The notes beneath the pieces were generated by a model. It did no database searches, had not been told where the DNA came from, and worked only from the letters and a program-made list of their open reading frames with translations. DNA of 64,000 bases, from assembly GCA_015228875.1 (NCBI GenBank), contig JADGCS010000002.1, positions 40,084 through 104,083 of the forward strand, given 5' to 3'. This DNA comes from Deltaproteobacteria bacterium. GTDB lineage: Bacteria; UBA10199; JADGCS01. The position numbers and the translations under genes are program-made. Below, piece by piece: positions 36,699-47,079 of the stretch (positions within the stretch are counted from its first letter, which is position 1; every line of letters begins with the position of its first letter).

Positions 36699-38927
36699 AT
36701 GATTTTAAATCAGAAGGACAAAAGAACCGAACTCCTTGCCCCCGCTGGTGATTTAACGACGGCCATCAGGGCTTACGAGGCCGGTGCCGATGCGGTTTAC
36801 GTGGGGTATAAGGAATTTTCGGCACGCGGCCATGCAAAAAATTTTACACTCTTAGACTTGCAGAGGCTTAAAGGGTATGCCCATCAGCATGGTAAGGCAT
36901 TTTATGTTGCCCTTAACACTTTGGTGACTGATTCCGAGCTTTCTTCCTTAATTGCTTTTTTAAAAAACCTTGAACTCCTTGAGCCCAACGCGGTGATTGT
37001 GCAGGACCTTGGGGTGGCAGGTTTAATCTTTAAACATTTTCCTTCATTGACCCTGTACGCCTCAACACAAATGGCCGTGCACAACAGCGCTGGTCTAGCC
37101 ATGGCTACAGAGATGGGGATTAGGCGCGTGATCCTTTCGCGCGAGCTGACCCTTGATGATATCAAAAGGCTGCGGGCACAGCATTCCGATATTGAACTTG
37201 AGGTCTTTATTCACGGCGCGTTGTGCTATTCGTTTTCGGGGCTGTGTTTGGCGTCGGGGCTTTTGCTGTCAAGGTCGGGCAACCGTGGTCAGTGCGCTCA
37301 AATCTGCCGCAATTATTTTATGGTGGGCAAAGAAAGGCAGTTTTGTTTTTCGTGTAATGACTTGTTTTATGCACACCATGTTTTAAAATTAAAAGAGATT
37401 GGCGTAAACTCCTTTAAAATAGAGGGCAGGCTTAAAACAGCCGAATACGTTGTGGCGGCGGTTTTGCTTTATCGCCGTATTTTAGATTGTGCCGATGCGA
37501 CACAAACCAGCAAAGCAAATGAAAATGATAGCCTTCTTTTAGACAAGGCGCGTCTTACCTTTGCCCGTAAAGCCACTACGGGCTATTTGTACTCCAGGCA
37601 TGGCGATGATTTGATTGACCCCTCTTATGCGGGTCACAGGGGAATTTTTCTGGGGGTTGTCAAAGATTATCAGCAGCCCTTTGTAACGGTTGATCTTAAT
37701 TATCCATTAAAACGCAACGACACACTCCTTTGCTTAACACCTAAAAAGGCGTGCACCGAACAGCGTTTTAATGCCTTTGAAATAAAAAACAGTTCTCACA
37801 AGAATGTGCAAGAGCTTAAACGCGGACAGCTTGCCCTTATCAGGGCAGATTTTGCCTGTACACGGGGGCAGGAGCTTTATCTCATCAACTCAAACAGTGG
37901 GAAAAAAGAGAAAAAGATTGATTTAAAAACAATCCCCAAATTTGGACCGCGTTTTAAGGCGCAGTTTGTTGTTGATGAGAAATCAATTTGTATAAGTGCA
38001 AGATTTTTAGATGATGTCGATGTGTCGTGTGCCCTCGATGTCGCTGTGTCGGCGTCAAAGGATCGCAAATCACTTGAAGGACCTGTGCGTCAAATGTTTG
38101 CGGTGTTGGGTGATCTGCCCTTTTATTTAGACTTGGATATTATCAATCAGACCCCATGGGAGTTTCCTTTTGTTCCTTTGTCTCTGTTAAAAAAGATCAA
38201 GGTTTGTTTTTTAAATAAGCTGAAGGGTCGGTTTGATGATGTTGTTGCAGACAAAATAAAAACCACCCTCCCTTCTGTTTGTGTAGGGCAGGGGCCGGCG
38301 AGTTCGATAAGGGAATTTGGGGTGCGGTCCAAGCTTTCACCGCATCATCACTCACGCATCCCTTTTGCAGATGCCGATGATTTTAAAGACCCCGAGTTTT
38401 TTTTTAGTCTTCATAACGACCGCTATGTGCCTCTCTGTCCTGTCTTACGAGATGAGGCATCTTATTTTGCGGGCTTAAAAGACATGATTGCTGACAACGC
38501 CCAAACATCATTTGTATTGGGCTTAAACAACGTGCATCATATATATTATGCAAGGCAATTGGCCACGAATGACAATGTTTCTTTTTTTATCGATGTTTAC
38601 CTGTACGCGGCAAACCGGTTTTCTCTCACGCTGTATCATCAACTTATACCCCGTTTGCGTTTTGCTTATTTTTGGCCGGAGGGTACTCGTGCGGAGTTTG
38701 AATCTCTAAGAGACGTGTCGCCAATTCCTTTGGTCAATATGAGTGACAGGCAGACCCTTCCCTTGTTCATTTCTTACGGTTGTTTAAAAAAACAACCGGT
38801 TTGTCCTAAAAATTGTCTGGGTAAAGACAGATTTACAGTTAAAAACGCGGGTCAATCTTTTGAGGTGTTGATTGACAATTGTGTGGCGTATGTTTTTTCG
38901 GTTGATCCTCTGACTGTGCCTTCTTGA
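36699..38927 (+). CDS. Peptidase U32 family protein (collagenase-like/RNA hydroxylation type)
   Basis: ELLAPAGDLTTAIRAYEAGADAVYVG, VQDLGVAGLI, EVFIHGALCYSFSGLCLASGLLLSRSGNRGQCAQICRN. Confidence 0.92.
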   Translation: MILNQKDKRTELLAPAGDLTTAIRAYEAGADAVYVGYKEFSARGHAKNFTLLDLQRLKGYAHQHGKAFYVALNTLVTDSELSSLIAFLKNLELLEPNAVIVQDLGVAGLIFKHFPSLTLYASTQMAVHNSAGLAMATEMGIRRVILSRELTLDDIKRLRAQHSDIELEVFIHGALCYSFSGLCLASGLLLSRSGNRGQCAQICRNYFMVGKERQFCFSCNDLFYAHHVLKLKEIGVNSFKIEGRLKTAEYVVAAVLLYRRILDCADATQTSKANENDSLLLDKARLTFARKATTGYLYSRHGDDLIDPSYAGHRGIFLGVVKDYQQPFVTVDLNYPLKRNDTLLCLTPKKACTEQRFNAFEIKNSSHKNVQELKRGQLALIRADFACTRGQELYLINSNSGKKEKKIDLKTIPKFGPRFKAQFVVDEKSICISARFLDDVDVSCALDVAVSASKDRKSLEGPVRQMFAVLGDLPFYLDLDIINQTPWEFPFVPLSLLKKIKVCFLNKLKGRFDDVVADKIKTTLPSVCVGQGPASSIREFGVRSKLSPHHHSRIPFADADDFKDPEFFFSLHNDRYVPLCPVLRDEASYFAGLKDMIADNAQTSFVLGLNNVHHIYYARQLATNDNVSFFIDVYLYAANRFSLTLYHQLIPRLRFAYFWPEGTRAEFESLRDVSPIPLVNMSDRQTLPLFISYGCLKKQPVCPKNCLGKDRFTVKNAGQSFEVLIDNCVAYVFSVDPLTVPS

Positions 38928-39351
38928 CTGTCACAATCATTCAAATGAAAAGTTTATTGTGGGGAGTGTCGATACCACTCTTAAGGTCAGTGAAATACAT
39001 GACAAGGCCGCATCTTTTTATGCAGGGGATGTGATCGATTATCACATCATGTGGCTTTACAAGTACGGGTATATCTCGGTGGGCGGGTGATCACGATGCT
39101 CGCATCACGTTGAAAATTCAGCGTGGGCTGGGAGTTAAAAATTTTTACTGATCATGGCGCGTAGAAAAAAACTGTAGGTGCCCTCTGCGAGCAATTCCCG
39201 ATGAAAAAATATGGAACACAAGACTTGTTTCTTTGCCATTATATATGGTGGAACAATTGCCAAGGGTTATCAAAGACTATCTCGTTAATAATTAAATAAT
39301 CGATACAAACAAACAACCCACAGGGGATAAGTTTCGTAAGAGTTTCCAGGC

Positions 39352-40005
39352 TTACAATGCCCCCGCGTTTTGCAGGTATTGCCTTGCCTTGTAAAAGTTT
39401 ATTTTGGCATCGGGCTTATCGACAAAAAAACTGGCGTTGTCTTCAAGCTTATTACTCCATATTTTATAGGCGTTCATGTAGTATTCACTCGCGTCATCTT
39501 TTTTCTGCTGTTTTTCGTAGATTTCTCCCACTGCATAATGGGCCTCGGCGTACGAGGGCGAGACATCAATGGCCTTTTTGTAATTTTTAATGGCCTCGTC
39601 TTGGCGATTAAGGTTTGCCAGGGCCGCTGCCTTGTAAAAGTAGGCCTGCAGGGTGTAGCGTTTATTACCATCTGCGCTGATGATCTCATCGAATGATTTG
39701 ATCGCACCGCTTATATCCCCCGAACGAGAGTCAGAGATGGCCTTTTGCAGTCGATACTCCAGAGAGGCAGCGCTATTATTGTTTTCACTGCCGGAAGCGC
39801 CCTGTTTCTGGCCATCTGAGGGGGTATCCGATCCAAAAAAACCCGCGGAATTTCCTCTTTGTTTGTCTTCTTTGCATCGGGATATTTTTTCCTGCGTATC
39901 GAGCTTGTCACAGGCGAGGGTTGCGAGTTCGAACGGTTTGCTGCAGGATAATAATATGGGCGTGACCAGAAAAACGATGATGATAAAATATTTCATGTCA
40001 GGCAA
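39352..40005 (-). CDS. TPR-repeat lipoprotein
   Basis: Lipobox ILLSC; TPR units FYKAAALANLNRQDEAIKNYKKAIDVSPSYAEAHYAVGEIYEKQ. Confidence 0.8.
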   Translation of the reverse strand: MPDMKYFIIIVFLVTPILLSCSKPFELATLACDKLDTQEKISRCKEDKQRGNSAGFFGSDTPSDGQKQGASGSENNNSAASLEYRLQKAISDSRSGDISGAIKSFDEIISADGNKRYTLQAYFYKAAALANLNRQDEAIKNYKKAIDVSPSYAEAHYAVGEIYEKQQKKDDASEYYMNAYKIWSNKLEDNASFFVDKPDAKINFYKARQYLQNAGAL

Positions 40006-41494
40006 TCCTTCTTTCTGATTTCATGGCCCTTTTTTTGTCTTTTTCGACCTCTTGCCAGATGAGATCTGTTATTTTGAGTCCTAGGACCAGTTTTGATTCG
40101 AGCCCGAAAGAAGTAAATATTTTTGGGTGAGAAATATAAAAGTTGGGGGCCTTGGTCTTGTAATGCAGATCAAATAATTCTGTGAATTTTTCTTCGGCCT
40201 GTACGGCGACACCATTTTGTCTGGCGCTGTGTTTAAAGATCTCAAAGTCATTTTCGTTTAACGGGAACAGGGTGTCAAGCGGCTGGTTGAGGTTTTTTGT
40301 GGGAAACTCGAGCGAAAGACTTTTTTCGCAGAACGGCAGCAGTTGAACAAGCTGTTTTTTAAAGCTGTCAATGTAAGGAATAAAAAAATCTTCTTCTTCG
40401 TTGAGTGCAGAGGGCGGCAGGAGAAAGTTTACATTGATCAGGCAGCGGGGATCATTTTTTTTATCAAGGATTTGCAGGTAGAGAAAATTATCATCTACAA
40501 GTTCTTTATGGCTGTCATTAATGAGCACGACATTGGATTTCATCGGGTGCGGGATAAATTTTTTATCAACACTGAAACGTGTGGTAAACCAGTGAAAATC
40601 AAAACTTGATTTTTGACAGATTTTTTTAAGCCGCCTGAATCTCAATTTTTGAGGGAGGAGCTCCGCAAGTTTTAACAGAGAAGAATTCCAGATGACATAT
40701 TTGGACAGGATGCATCTGTCATCAAGCTGAATCCCTTCGACAATGCCATTTCTAAAGAGCAGCTCACTGATTTGAATCTTCTTTTTTACAAAACCGTCGT
40801 ATTGTGTGATGCGATCCTTGAGGATGTTTTTTAAAACATTAACCCCTGGGTAAACACCGAATATTTCGCCGTCACCCGGATTGAGCAGCTCTGATATCTG
40901 GCAGGCAAAGGGTTCAGCAGAAACCTGTTGATACGCCAGCAGGTATTGTGCCTTTAAAAAACTTTTAATCCGGGGAGACAGGCTCGTGAGTTCGTTAAAG
41001 TCTGCGCTTTTGTTGTCAAGCGACTGCTCCTCGACAAACTTTTTAAACTGCCGCCTTTCTTTCCAACTGGACGGAATCAGTTTTTGAAAGAGTTCGTTGG
41101 TGTCTGTCTGGTGTCTGAGTTTTGTTTGTTCCTCGTAAAAAAACCTCATTTTATTTTTGAACCGGCCGAATTCCCTTTCGATCTCTTCGTAGTAATTCAA
41201 CGGATCGTTGCAGATATCAATTCTGTGATGTGGAAAAATAAATTGCAGGATGGCATCTCTGTTGAGAAAGTTTTGGATGGTGATCTCTGGACAGTTGAGA
41301 CGCCCAAGAATGGATCTGAGGAGTTTTGAATGAATATTGGTCAAACAGACAGGATCGGGCATTTTGGGGTGATCAAGGAAGAGATCGGAGTCGACAACCT
41401 GCACAGACAAGCCCCGCCTTGCCAGAAAAGCAGCAGTTACGAGACCAGGAAGCTCGTTGCCAATGACCAATATGTCACAGTATTTTTCTAACAT
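39998..41494 (-). CDS. FAD-dependent oxidoreductase / NAD(P)-binding Rossmann protein
   Basis: N-term CDILVIGNELPGLVTAAFLARRGLSVQVVDSD. Confidence 0.75.
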   Translation of the reverse strand: MLEKYCDILVIGNELPGLVTAAFLARRGLSVQVVDSDLFLDHPKMPDPVCLTNIHSKLLRSILGRLNCPEITIQNFLNRDAILQFIFPHHRIDICNDPLNYYEEIEREFGRFKNKMRFFYEEQTKLRHQTDTNELFQKLIPSSWKERRQFKKFVEEQSLDNKSADFNELTSLSPRIKSFLKAQYLLAYQQVSAEPFACQISELLNPGDGEIFGVYPGVNVLKNILKDRITQYDGFVKKKIQISELLFRNGIVEGIQLDDRCILSKYVIWNSSLLKLAELLPQKLRFRRLKKICQKSSFDFHWFTTRFSVDKKFIPHPMKSNVVLINDSHKELVDDNFLYLQILDKKNDPRCLINVNFLLPPSALNEEEDFFIPYIDSFKKQLVQLLPFCEKSLSLEFPTKNLNQPLDTLFPLNENDFEIFKHSARQNGVAVQAEEKFTELFDLHYKTKAPNFYISHPKIFTSFGLESKLVLGLKITDLIWQEVEKDKKRAMKSERRIA

Positions 41495-41520
41495 TTAATG
41501 TATAGAACCTTTTACAAGGT

Positions 41521-41556
41521 GCCCGCCCGCGTAGTATTTTCCGCTTTATGCGGGTT
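41521..41556 (-). repeat. Internally deleted relative of the 7570-7650 element
   Basis: Reverse complement AACCCGCATAAAGCGGAAAATACTACGCGGGCGGGC. Confidence 0.55.
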
Positions 41557-41558
41557 AA

Positions 41559-41640
41559 GAATTTCAAAGTCGACAGAGCGCGGGTGTATTTCTCGCAAAA
41601 TGGAGGAATGCAACCGCGTCAAAGTCAAGTTAGTAACTTG
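41559..41640 (-). repeat. 83-bp dispersed palindromic element, copy 5 (inverted)
   Basis: GAATTTCAAAGTCGACAGAGCGCGGGTGTAT...CAACCGCGTCAAAGTCAAGTTAGTAACTTG. Confidence 0.85.
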
Positions 41641-41703
41641 TTAACGTTTGCCAGATTCATCTGACAAACCGTATTGACCGGCTTTCAGCAATACTTTGTC
41701 ATG

Positions 41704-42288
41704 TTAAAATCGATAGCCAATTCTTCCAAACAATGTATAAGGCATATAGGCGGTGGCGTTTGATGTCCCCGAGAGTGAATTAAGAAGTCCGACAGATCTA
41801 AATGTGCCGCCCACCCCTACCATAAGGTTTTCTGCCACGTTGAATTCTAATCCCGTTTCTATTTGTGCTCCAAGACCAAATCCCCCCGTGTTGTTTGGGA
41901 GATCTCCTTCGAGAAGGCCATAAAGCCCGATCCCTATGCCGAAGTAGGGATCCATTTTGGAGTTTGAGAGCACATACACTTTAAAAGTTGTGACAGGGAC
42001 GGCCAGGAATTCGATACTTCCCTCGCCAGAGCTTTGTCTGTCGCCGTCCTGTGTTGTAAAGAAGCCTTCAATCATAATAGAAAATCGATCGTTAAACCGG
42101 TAATCAAAAAACATGCCGCCGCCAATTCCAGGATCGACGATAGGAAGGGTTTCGGCGAGTTGAATGCTGCCGAAAATGTTGCCGCCTATTGTTTTATTGT
42201 AGTAGACTTCCGCGTTTGCGGGCCTAAGAAAAATGGTCATGACAGACATGACACCAAGGAGTGCTGATAGCTTTTTTTTCATAAACAT
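41704..42288 (-). CDS. Outer-membrane beta-barrel protein
   Basis: Signal peptide (MTIFLRPANAEVYY), alternating hydrophobic strands, C-terminal aromatic FGRIGYRF. Confidence 0.7.
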   Translation of the reverse strand: MFMKKKLSALLGVMSVMTIFLRPANAEVYYNKTIGGNIFGSIQLAETLPIVDPGIGGGMFFDYRFNDRFSIMIEGFFTTQDGDRQSSGEGSIEFLAVPVTTFKVYVLSNSKMDPYFGIGIGLYGLLEGDLPNNTGGFGLGAQIETGLEFNVAENLMVGVGGTFRSVGLLNSLSGTSNATAYMPYTLFGRIGYRF

Positions 42289-42435
42289 GGTCCATGATTA
42301 TTGGGTGTTTTTAAACAATCAAACCGCTTCCTAGGCCTTTTAATAGAATATGGTTGCAAGTCAAGAGTCCTTTCCCCAAAACGGAAATCTGCCGGGTTGT
42401 TAAGACGGCCGCGGATTCGAAAAAAGGGGGCAGTC

Positions 42436-43059
42436 TTATAGTCCCTCCCGAAGTCTTGTTTTATTGTCGCTAAGGACGACCTTGTTTTGTTCGAGTAGTC
42501 TGATTGCTTTGATTAAAGTCTGATGTTCTTTTTGTAACAGTCTCGCTGCAAGAGATGATTCATCATCTGTATCCAGAATGTTTTCTGCTGTCTGAAGAAT
42601 AATGGGCCCCGTATCGCAGCCATCGTCCACAAAGTGAACAGTACAGCCTGTCAGTTTAACACCTGCTGCAAGGGCCTGACGAACGGCGTGAAGACCGGGA
42701 AAGGCAGGCAGAAGCGAGGGGTGAATATTAATAATGCGCCCCTGAAAGGTGCTGATAAAGTCACTTGAGAGAATACGCATGAACCCTGCAAGGACAATAA
42801 GATCCGGGCCTTCGTCTGCCACAGCCTGCAGCAGTTCGCTCTGAAAAACATGATTTTCTTTTTCGCTGGAAGGGATCACAGTGCATGGTATTTTTGCATC
42901 ACTTGCCCGCTTGAGGGCCGGGGCTTTCTCTTTGTTGGAAAAAACCATGGTGACATGGCTGTCTATCTGGCCGTTTTTTTGCGCATCGATAATGGCCTGC
43001 AGATTGGACCCTCTTCCGGAAACAAGTACCGCAATTTTAAGTTTTTTTGAATCTGGCAT
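42436..43059 (-). CDS. purN: Phosphoribosylglycinamide formyltransferase
   Basis: KIAVLVSGRGSNLQAIIDA, LAGFMRILSSDFIS, NIHPSLLPAFPGLHA, HFVDDGCDTGPII. Confidence 0.94.
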   Translation of the reverse strand: MPDSKKLKIAVLVSGRGSNLQAIIDAQKNGQIDSHVTMVFSNKEKAPALKRASDAKIPCTVIPSSEKENHVFQSELLQAVADEGPDLIVLAGFMRILSSDFISTFQGRIINIHPSLLPAFPGLHAVRQALAAGVKLTGCTVHFVDDGCDTGPIILQTAENILDTDDESSLAARLLQKEHQTLIKAIRLLEQNKVVLSDNKTRLREGL

Positions 43060-43074
43060 GTTTGTTAACGGCGC

Positions 43075-43107
43075 CAGAAAAACAGGGCATTTCCTGACAG
43101 ACTCTAT
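43075..43107. repeat. Partial copy of right arm of 6415-6562 element
   Basis: CAGAAAAACAGGGCATTTCCTGACAGACTC vs GCGAAACAGGGCATTTCCCGACAGACACTC. Confidence 0.6.
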
Positions 43108-44159
43108 ATAATTTCTACGGATTCTTTTGCTGCGCCCTTTTTTTCTATGGTGCCAATGACTGATGCTTTAAAATTCATGGCGTTAAGGGTCTGGACCATG
43201 CCTTCGGCATCCGCAGGTTTAACAACAAGAATAAATCCAACGCCCATGTTAAAGACCCGCCACATTTCGCCTGCGGGCACACTGCCGTTCTTTTGAATAA
43301 AATGAAAAATCTCTGGTGTATGAACAGCTTTTTTATCGATGACACATCTGCATTGGGAGGGGAGGACACGGGGGATATTTTCGAGGAGTCCACCGCCTGT
43401 GATATGTGCCATGGCAAGGATGTTGTCCTCCTTGAGCAGTTTGAGGACAGGCCTCACGTAGATTTGAGTCGGTTTTAAGAGTTCGTTTCCCAGAGGTTCT
43501 TTTGAAAAGTCATAGATCTTGTTGAGATCCAGTTTGTTTTCGTGGATGATGTTTCTGACAAGAGAATAACCATTGGAATGAATGCCTGAAGACTCAATGC
43601 CGATCACACAACTGCCCAAGCTGACATTACTGCCATCGATAATTTTGTTTTTATCGACAATGCCCACGGCAAACCCCGCGATATCAAAATCACGATCAGC
43701 ATACAATCCGGGCATTTCAGCCGTTTCGCCGCCCAGCAGGGTACAGTTAATTTCGTTTAATGAGGCAGCAATCGACTTTATGAGGGTCGTTGCCTGGCCC
43801 ATATCGAGGGAACCTGTGGCGTAATAGTCGAGGAAAAAAAGCGGCTCGGCGCCACAGCAGATGAGATCGTTGACACACATGGCAACAAGGTCCTGCCCGA
43901 GGTATTTGAGGGTGTTCATCTCCAGGGCAATCTTTAGTTTGGTCCCCACGCCGTCGGTTGTTGCTACGAGCACCGGGTTTTTGATGTTGCTGTTGCAGAT
44001 GGAAAAAAGACCTGCAAAGCCGCCGATACCGGAGATGACTTCTTTTCTTTTTGTTTTTTGGGCAAGGGACTTGATGGAGGTTACCAGACTGTTTGCCTTG
44101 TCAATATTGACACCGGATTTTTTATAAGTGGCCATTTGCAGGGCCCGTGATGTTGTCAT
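43104..44159 (-). CDS. purM: Phosphoribosylformylglycinamidine cyclo-ligase (start at M47 of ORF is more likely)
   Basis: YKKSGVNIDKANSLV, VATTDGVGTKLKIA, GGETAEMPGLY, HITGGGLLENIPRVLP. Confidence 0.94.
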   Translation of the reverse strand: MTTSRALQMATYKKSGVNIDKANSLVTSIKSLAQKTKRKEVISGIGGFAGLFSICNSNIKNPVLVATTDGVGTKLKIALEMNTLKYLGQDLVAMCVNDLICCGAEPLFFLDYYATGSLDMGQATTLIKSIAASLNEINCTLLGGETAEMPGLYADRDFDIAGFAVGIVDKNKIIDGSNVSLGSCVIGIESSGIHSNGYSLVRNIIHENKLDLNKIYDFSKEPLGNELLKPTQIYVRPVLKLLKEDNILAMAHITGGGLLENIPRVLPSQCRCVIDKKAVHTPEIFHFIQKNGSVPAGEMWRVFNMGVGFILVVKPADAEGMVQTLNAMNFKASVIGTIEKKGAAKESVEII

Positions 44160-44160
44160 A

Positions 44161-45174
44161 TTATTTTTGCTTTTGATCTTTTTTCTGTTGCTCCTGACCG
44201 TGATTATGGAGCTTTTTAAATTTTTCGAACATTTGTTTTGAGTTGAGTTGCTCCTGGCTTTGCTGACCACCATCGGTGACTGCGGGTATTTTGGCATCTT
44301 CTGCGTTGGCGTACTGGATTTTTGCTTTTTTTCTTAAACTGCTGACAAGGTCATCTTTGATCTTGTTTTGCAGCTCAAAACGCAGGGCCCTTTTTGCCTC
44401 TTCGAGGGGGACAATCTCGGGATCCGAAATGGCCTTGATGATGAACAGCCCTGTATTGGTTTCGATGGGATCGGAGTGTTGATCTTTCTTGAGTTTAAAG
44501 GCGGCTTCTGTGAGTTTTTCGTAGCCAAGCCGCGCAAATCTGCGATCGTTTTTGGCAATCTGTCCGGCGTCACCACCTTTACCCCTGGTTTTATTGTCAT
44601 CGGAATCTTCTTTGGCCACAGTGGCGAAATCGTCGCCTTTGTCAAGGCGTGACTTGATTTTATTTATTTTATCGAGGGCGTTTTTTTTCTGGGCCTCGGT
44701 AAATGTGGCATCCGGCTTTGCGGTTTCGGAGGGATCAAAAAGGGCGGCGATCAGTGCTACTTTGAGTTTGGTGAATTGTTCCGCCTTTTTTTCGTTGTAC
44801 GATTTTTCCATGGCTTTTTCGAGCTCAGTCTCGATGAGGGCGTTGGAAATAATGACATGCTTGTTAAGCAGCGATTTGACAATCACATCCTGCTGGTTGC
44901 TGATGTTTCTTTTAAGGGCCTCGTCGTAAAGAAGCTGCTGGTCCACCAGCGAACTGAGTATTTTTTTGCGGGTCAGCGGATTGGATAATTGCGCACTGAG
45001 TCTGGGGTTGAGTTCTCCGAGCAGATCGAGAAATCCCTGATGGATTTCGGTCCCATCAACAGAAACAACAAGGGGCCCCGATTTAACCTTGTCGATGGCG
45101 AAGATTGAATCGTGGGTCTGGTTGGAACAGGATAAAACGGTCAGTACTAAACACAACAGGGTTAATTTTTTCAT
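44161..45174 (-). CDS. Peptidylprolyl isomerase, parvulin/SurA-like lipoprotein
   Basis: Lipobox VLSC; SRLDKGDDFATVAKEDSDDNKTRGKGGDAGQI...EAAFKLKKDQHSDPIETNTGLFIIKA. Confidence 0.85.
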   Translation of the reverse strand: MKKLTLLCLVLTVLSCSNQTHDSIFAIDKVKSGPLVVSVDGTEIHQGFLDLLGELNPRLSAQLSNPLTRKKILSSLVDQQLLYDEALKRNISNQQDVIVKSLLNKHVIISNALIETELEKAMEKSYNEKKAEQFTKLKVALIAALFDPSETAKPDATFTEAQKKNALDKINKIKSRLDKGDDFATVAKEDSDDNKTRGKGGDAGQIAKNDRRFARLGYEKLTEAAFKLKKDQHSDPIETNTGLFIIKAISDPEIVPLEEAKRALRFELQNKIKDDLVSSLRKKAKIQYANAEDAKIPAVTDGGQQSQEQLNSKQMFEKFKKLHNHGQEQQKKDQKQK

Positions 45175-45255
45175 GATTATGGTCTCCTTGTGAGTGTGCC
45201 CTCTATACGATGTTGGTCAATGAATCAAGTAGGTCGTCATCATTGATGGCTAAAA

Positions 45256-46251
45256 TTACAGCCTTTCGTAAATAAATTTTTCAATCCTCAAGTTGATCAG
45301 GGCCGGTTGTTCAATCAGCGCTACATGTGAGGCCTTTTTGACTATGAGGAGCTCCGAATACGGGATGAGATGATGCATTTTTTTTGAGATCCACACAGGG
45401 GTAAAGATGTCCCTTTCCCCCGCGACAATCAGGGTCGGTATGTTGATGCCCTTGAGCACCGACTCGGCATTGTATTCCTGCATGCTTTTGGCGAGTTTTG
45501 CAAGAAAGATGGCGTCTACGGACGTGATGTGCTCGATGTATTCCTTGATCACCTGTTTGTCGACAAGGCCCGGATTCATCATTTTAAGGGCGCTTCCCAT
45601 CTGAAACCAAAACGGGTTTTTTGAGATGATATAGCCAATCAAATTGGCAAGTTTTGGAAAAAGATGATTGAAGACATAAATCAGGGTAAAGACATGCTTT
45701 GAGTTTTGAGTATTGTAAAATGTCTCCATGGGATTTCCAAATGTCCCGCAGCAAAGAAGCAGAGCCAGTATCTTGCAGGGAAAACTATGATAATAACTCA
45801 AAACAACCTGCACCCCCATGGAGTGTCCGGCCAGAATAAATTTTTTGAGTTTAAGATGTTTGATCACAGCATGCAGATCTTTTGTGACGGCATTCATGGT
45901 GATGTTACGTGAATGTTTTGGCTTGTCTGATCTGCCGTGGCCTCGCCAGTCAAATATGATTGATTGATGTGATTTGCTAAAATGGCTGTGCACTGATTTC
46001 CAGAAAAAAGTGGAGCAGCCCAGCCCATTACAAAAGATAATGGGTATCCCCTTGCCAACGCACCTGTACCATATTCTGGTGCCGTCAAAGCTTTCTGCAT
46101 AACCCTCCTTTATGTTGGAGAGCTCTGCAAGTCTGGGTTGTTTGTAAATGGTCGCCATGCGAGACTTTTTCTTTTTGATGAGGGGATTAAACATCGTCAT
46201 GTCCTGGAATTTACCGATCCAACTGCTAACCGCTGCCATTATTTTTTTCAA
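45256..46251 (-). CDS. Alpha/beta hydrolase
   Basis: IIFCNGLGCSTFFWKS, IIFDWRGHGRSDKPK, FILAGHSMGVQVVLSYY, LIVAGERDIFTP, KKASHVALIEQP. Confidence 0.9.
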   Translation of the reverse strand: MKKIMAAVSSWIGKFQDMTMFNPLIKKKKSRMATIYKQPRLAELSNIKEGYAESFDGTRIWYRCVGKGIPIIFCNGLGCSTFFWKSVHSHFSKSHQSIIFDWRGHGRSDKPKHSRNITMNAVTKDLHAVIKHLKLKKFILAGHSMGVQVVLSYYHSFPCKILALLLCCGTFGNPMETFYNTQNSKHVFTLIYVFNHLFPKLANLIGYIISKNPFWFQMGSALKMMNPGLVDKQVIKEYIEHITSVDAIFLAKLAKSMQEYNAESVLKGINIPTLIVAGERDIFTPVWISKKMHHLIPYSELLIVKKASHVALIEQPALINLRIEKFIYERL

Positions 46252-46464
46252 AACATTTCACCGTTTAAATCACAACAACACGAGATCGTTTAAGTTTTCC
46301 TTTAAAATCAATACCTTACGACATCCAAGCGGTTGCCCCCTCTGTGTTATGGTAATCCCGTTTGTGAGAAATGGGTGAAAGTTGTTCTTGAATTCGTGCA
46401 ACCAAATAGATTAGATACGGCTTCCTTTTTTTGATCAGTGATGTTTTTTACGGAGATATATTTT

Positions 46465-47079
46465 ATGCAAGTGATATTACAAGAAGATTACGCAAGTTTA
46501 GGTTTTGTGGGAGATGTCGTCAAAGTCAAAGATGGTTTTGCCAGAAATTATTTATTTCCTCAAAAAATAGCCTTGCCGGCAAACAAGGCCAACGTAGACC
46601 TTTTAGAACACCGAAAAAGGGTCCTCGATATTAAAAAAGCAAAGAAAAAAGAAGTGGCCCTGCAATACAAGGACAAAGTTGAAGGCCTGGAAATTAAAAT
46701 TCAGCATGCTGTCTCAGAAGGCGGAAGGTTGTTCGGTTCTGTGACGCTCACAGAAATTCACTACTGTCTTGTTCAAAACGAAATCCAGGTAGACAAAAAA
46801 CTCATCAGGGTTGAAAACCCGATCCGGCAGGTGGGTGAACATTTTGTCGATGTCAAACTGCATCAAGAGGTCGTTGCCAAACTCAAGATCATTGTCGAGG
46901 CAAAAGAAGAAGCACCCGAAGAAAGAGAAGAGAGAGAGGCCATTGCAAGAGAAAACAAAAAAGCCTCAAAAAAAGCAGCGAGCCGCGAAAAGAGTGCAGA
47001 AGCCTCTGAGGCGTCCGATGATAACGCAGATAAAGCAGCTTCAGATGGCCCTGCTGCAGAGAACAAGTTACTAACTTGA
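46465..47079 (+). CDS. rplI: 50S ribosomal protein L9 with long E/K/A-rich C-terminal tail
   Basis: MQVILQEDYASLGFVGDVVKVKDGFARNYLFPQKIAL; stop codon lies inside repeat copy 6. Confidence 0.94.
   Translation: MQVILQEDYASLGFVGDVVKVKDGFARNYLFPQKIALPANKANVDLLEHRKRVLDIKKAKKKEVALQYKDKVEGLEIKIQHAVSEGGRLFGSVTLTEIHYCLVQNEIQVDKKLIRVENPIRQVGEHFVDVKLHQEVVAKLKIIVEAKEEAPEEREEREAIARENKKASKKAASREKSAEASEASDDNADKAASDGPAAENKLLT

Noticed and set aside
38928-39351. Possible degraded ORF (FIVGSVDTTLKVSEIHDKAASFYAGDVIDYHIMWLYKYGYISVGG*)
   Set aside because: Short, no recognisable domain, no start signal; insufficient to call a pseudogene.
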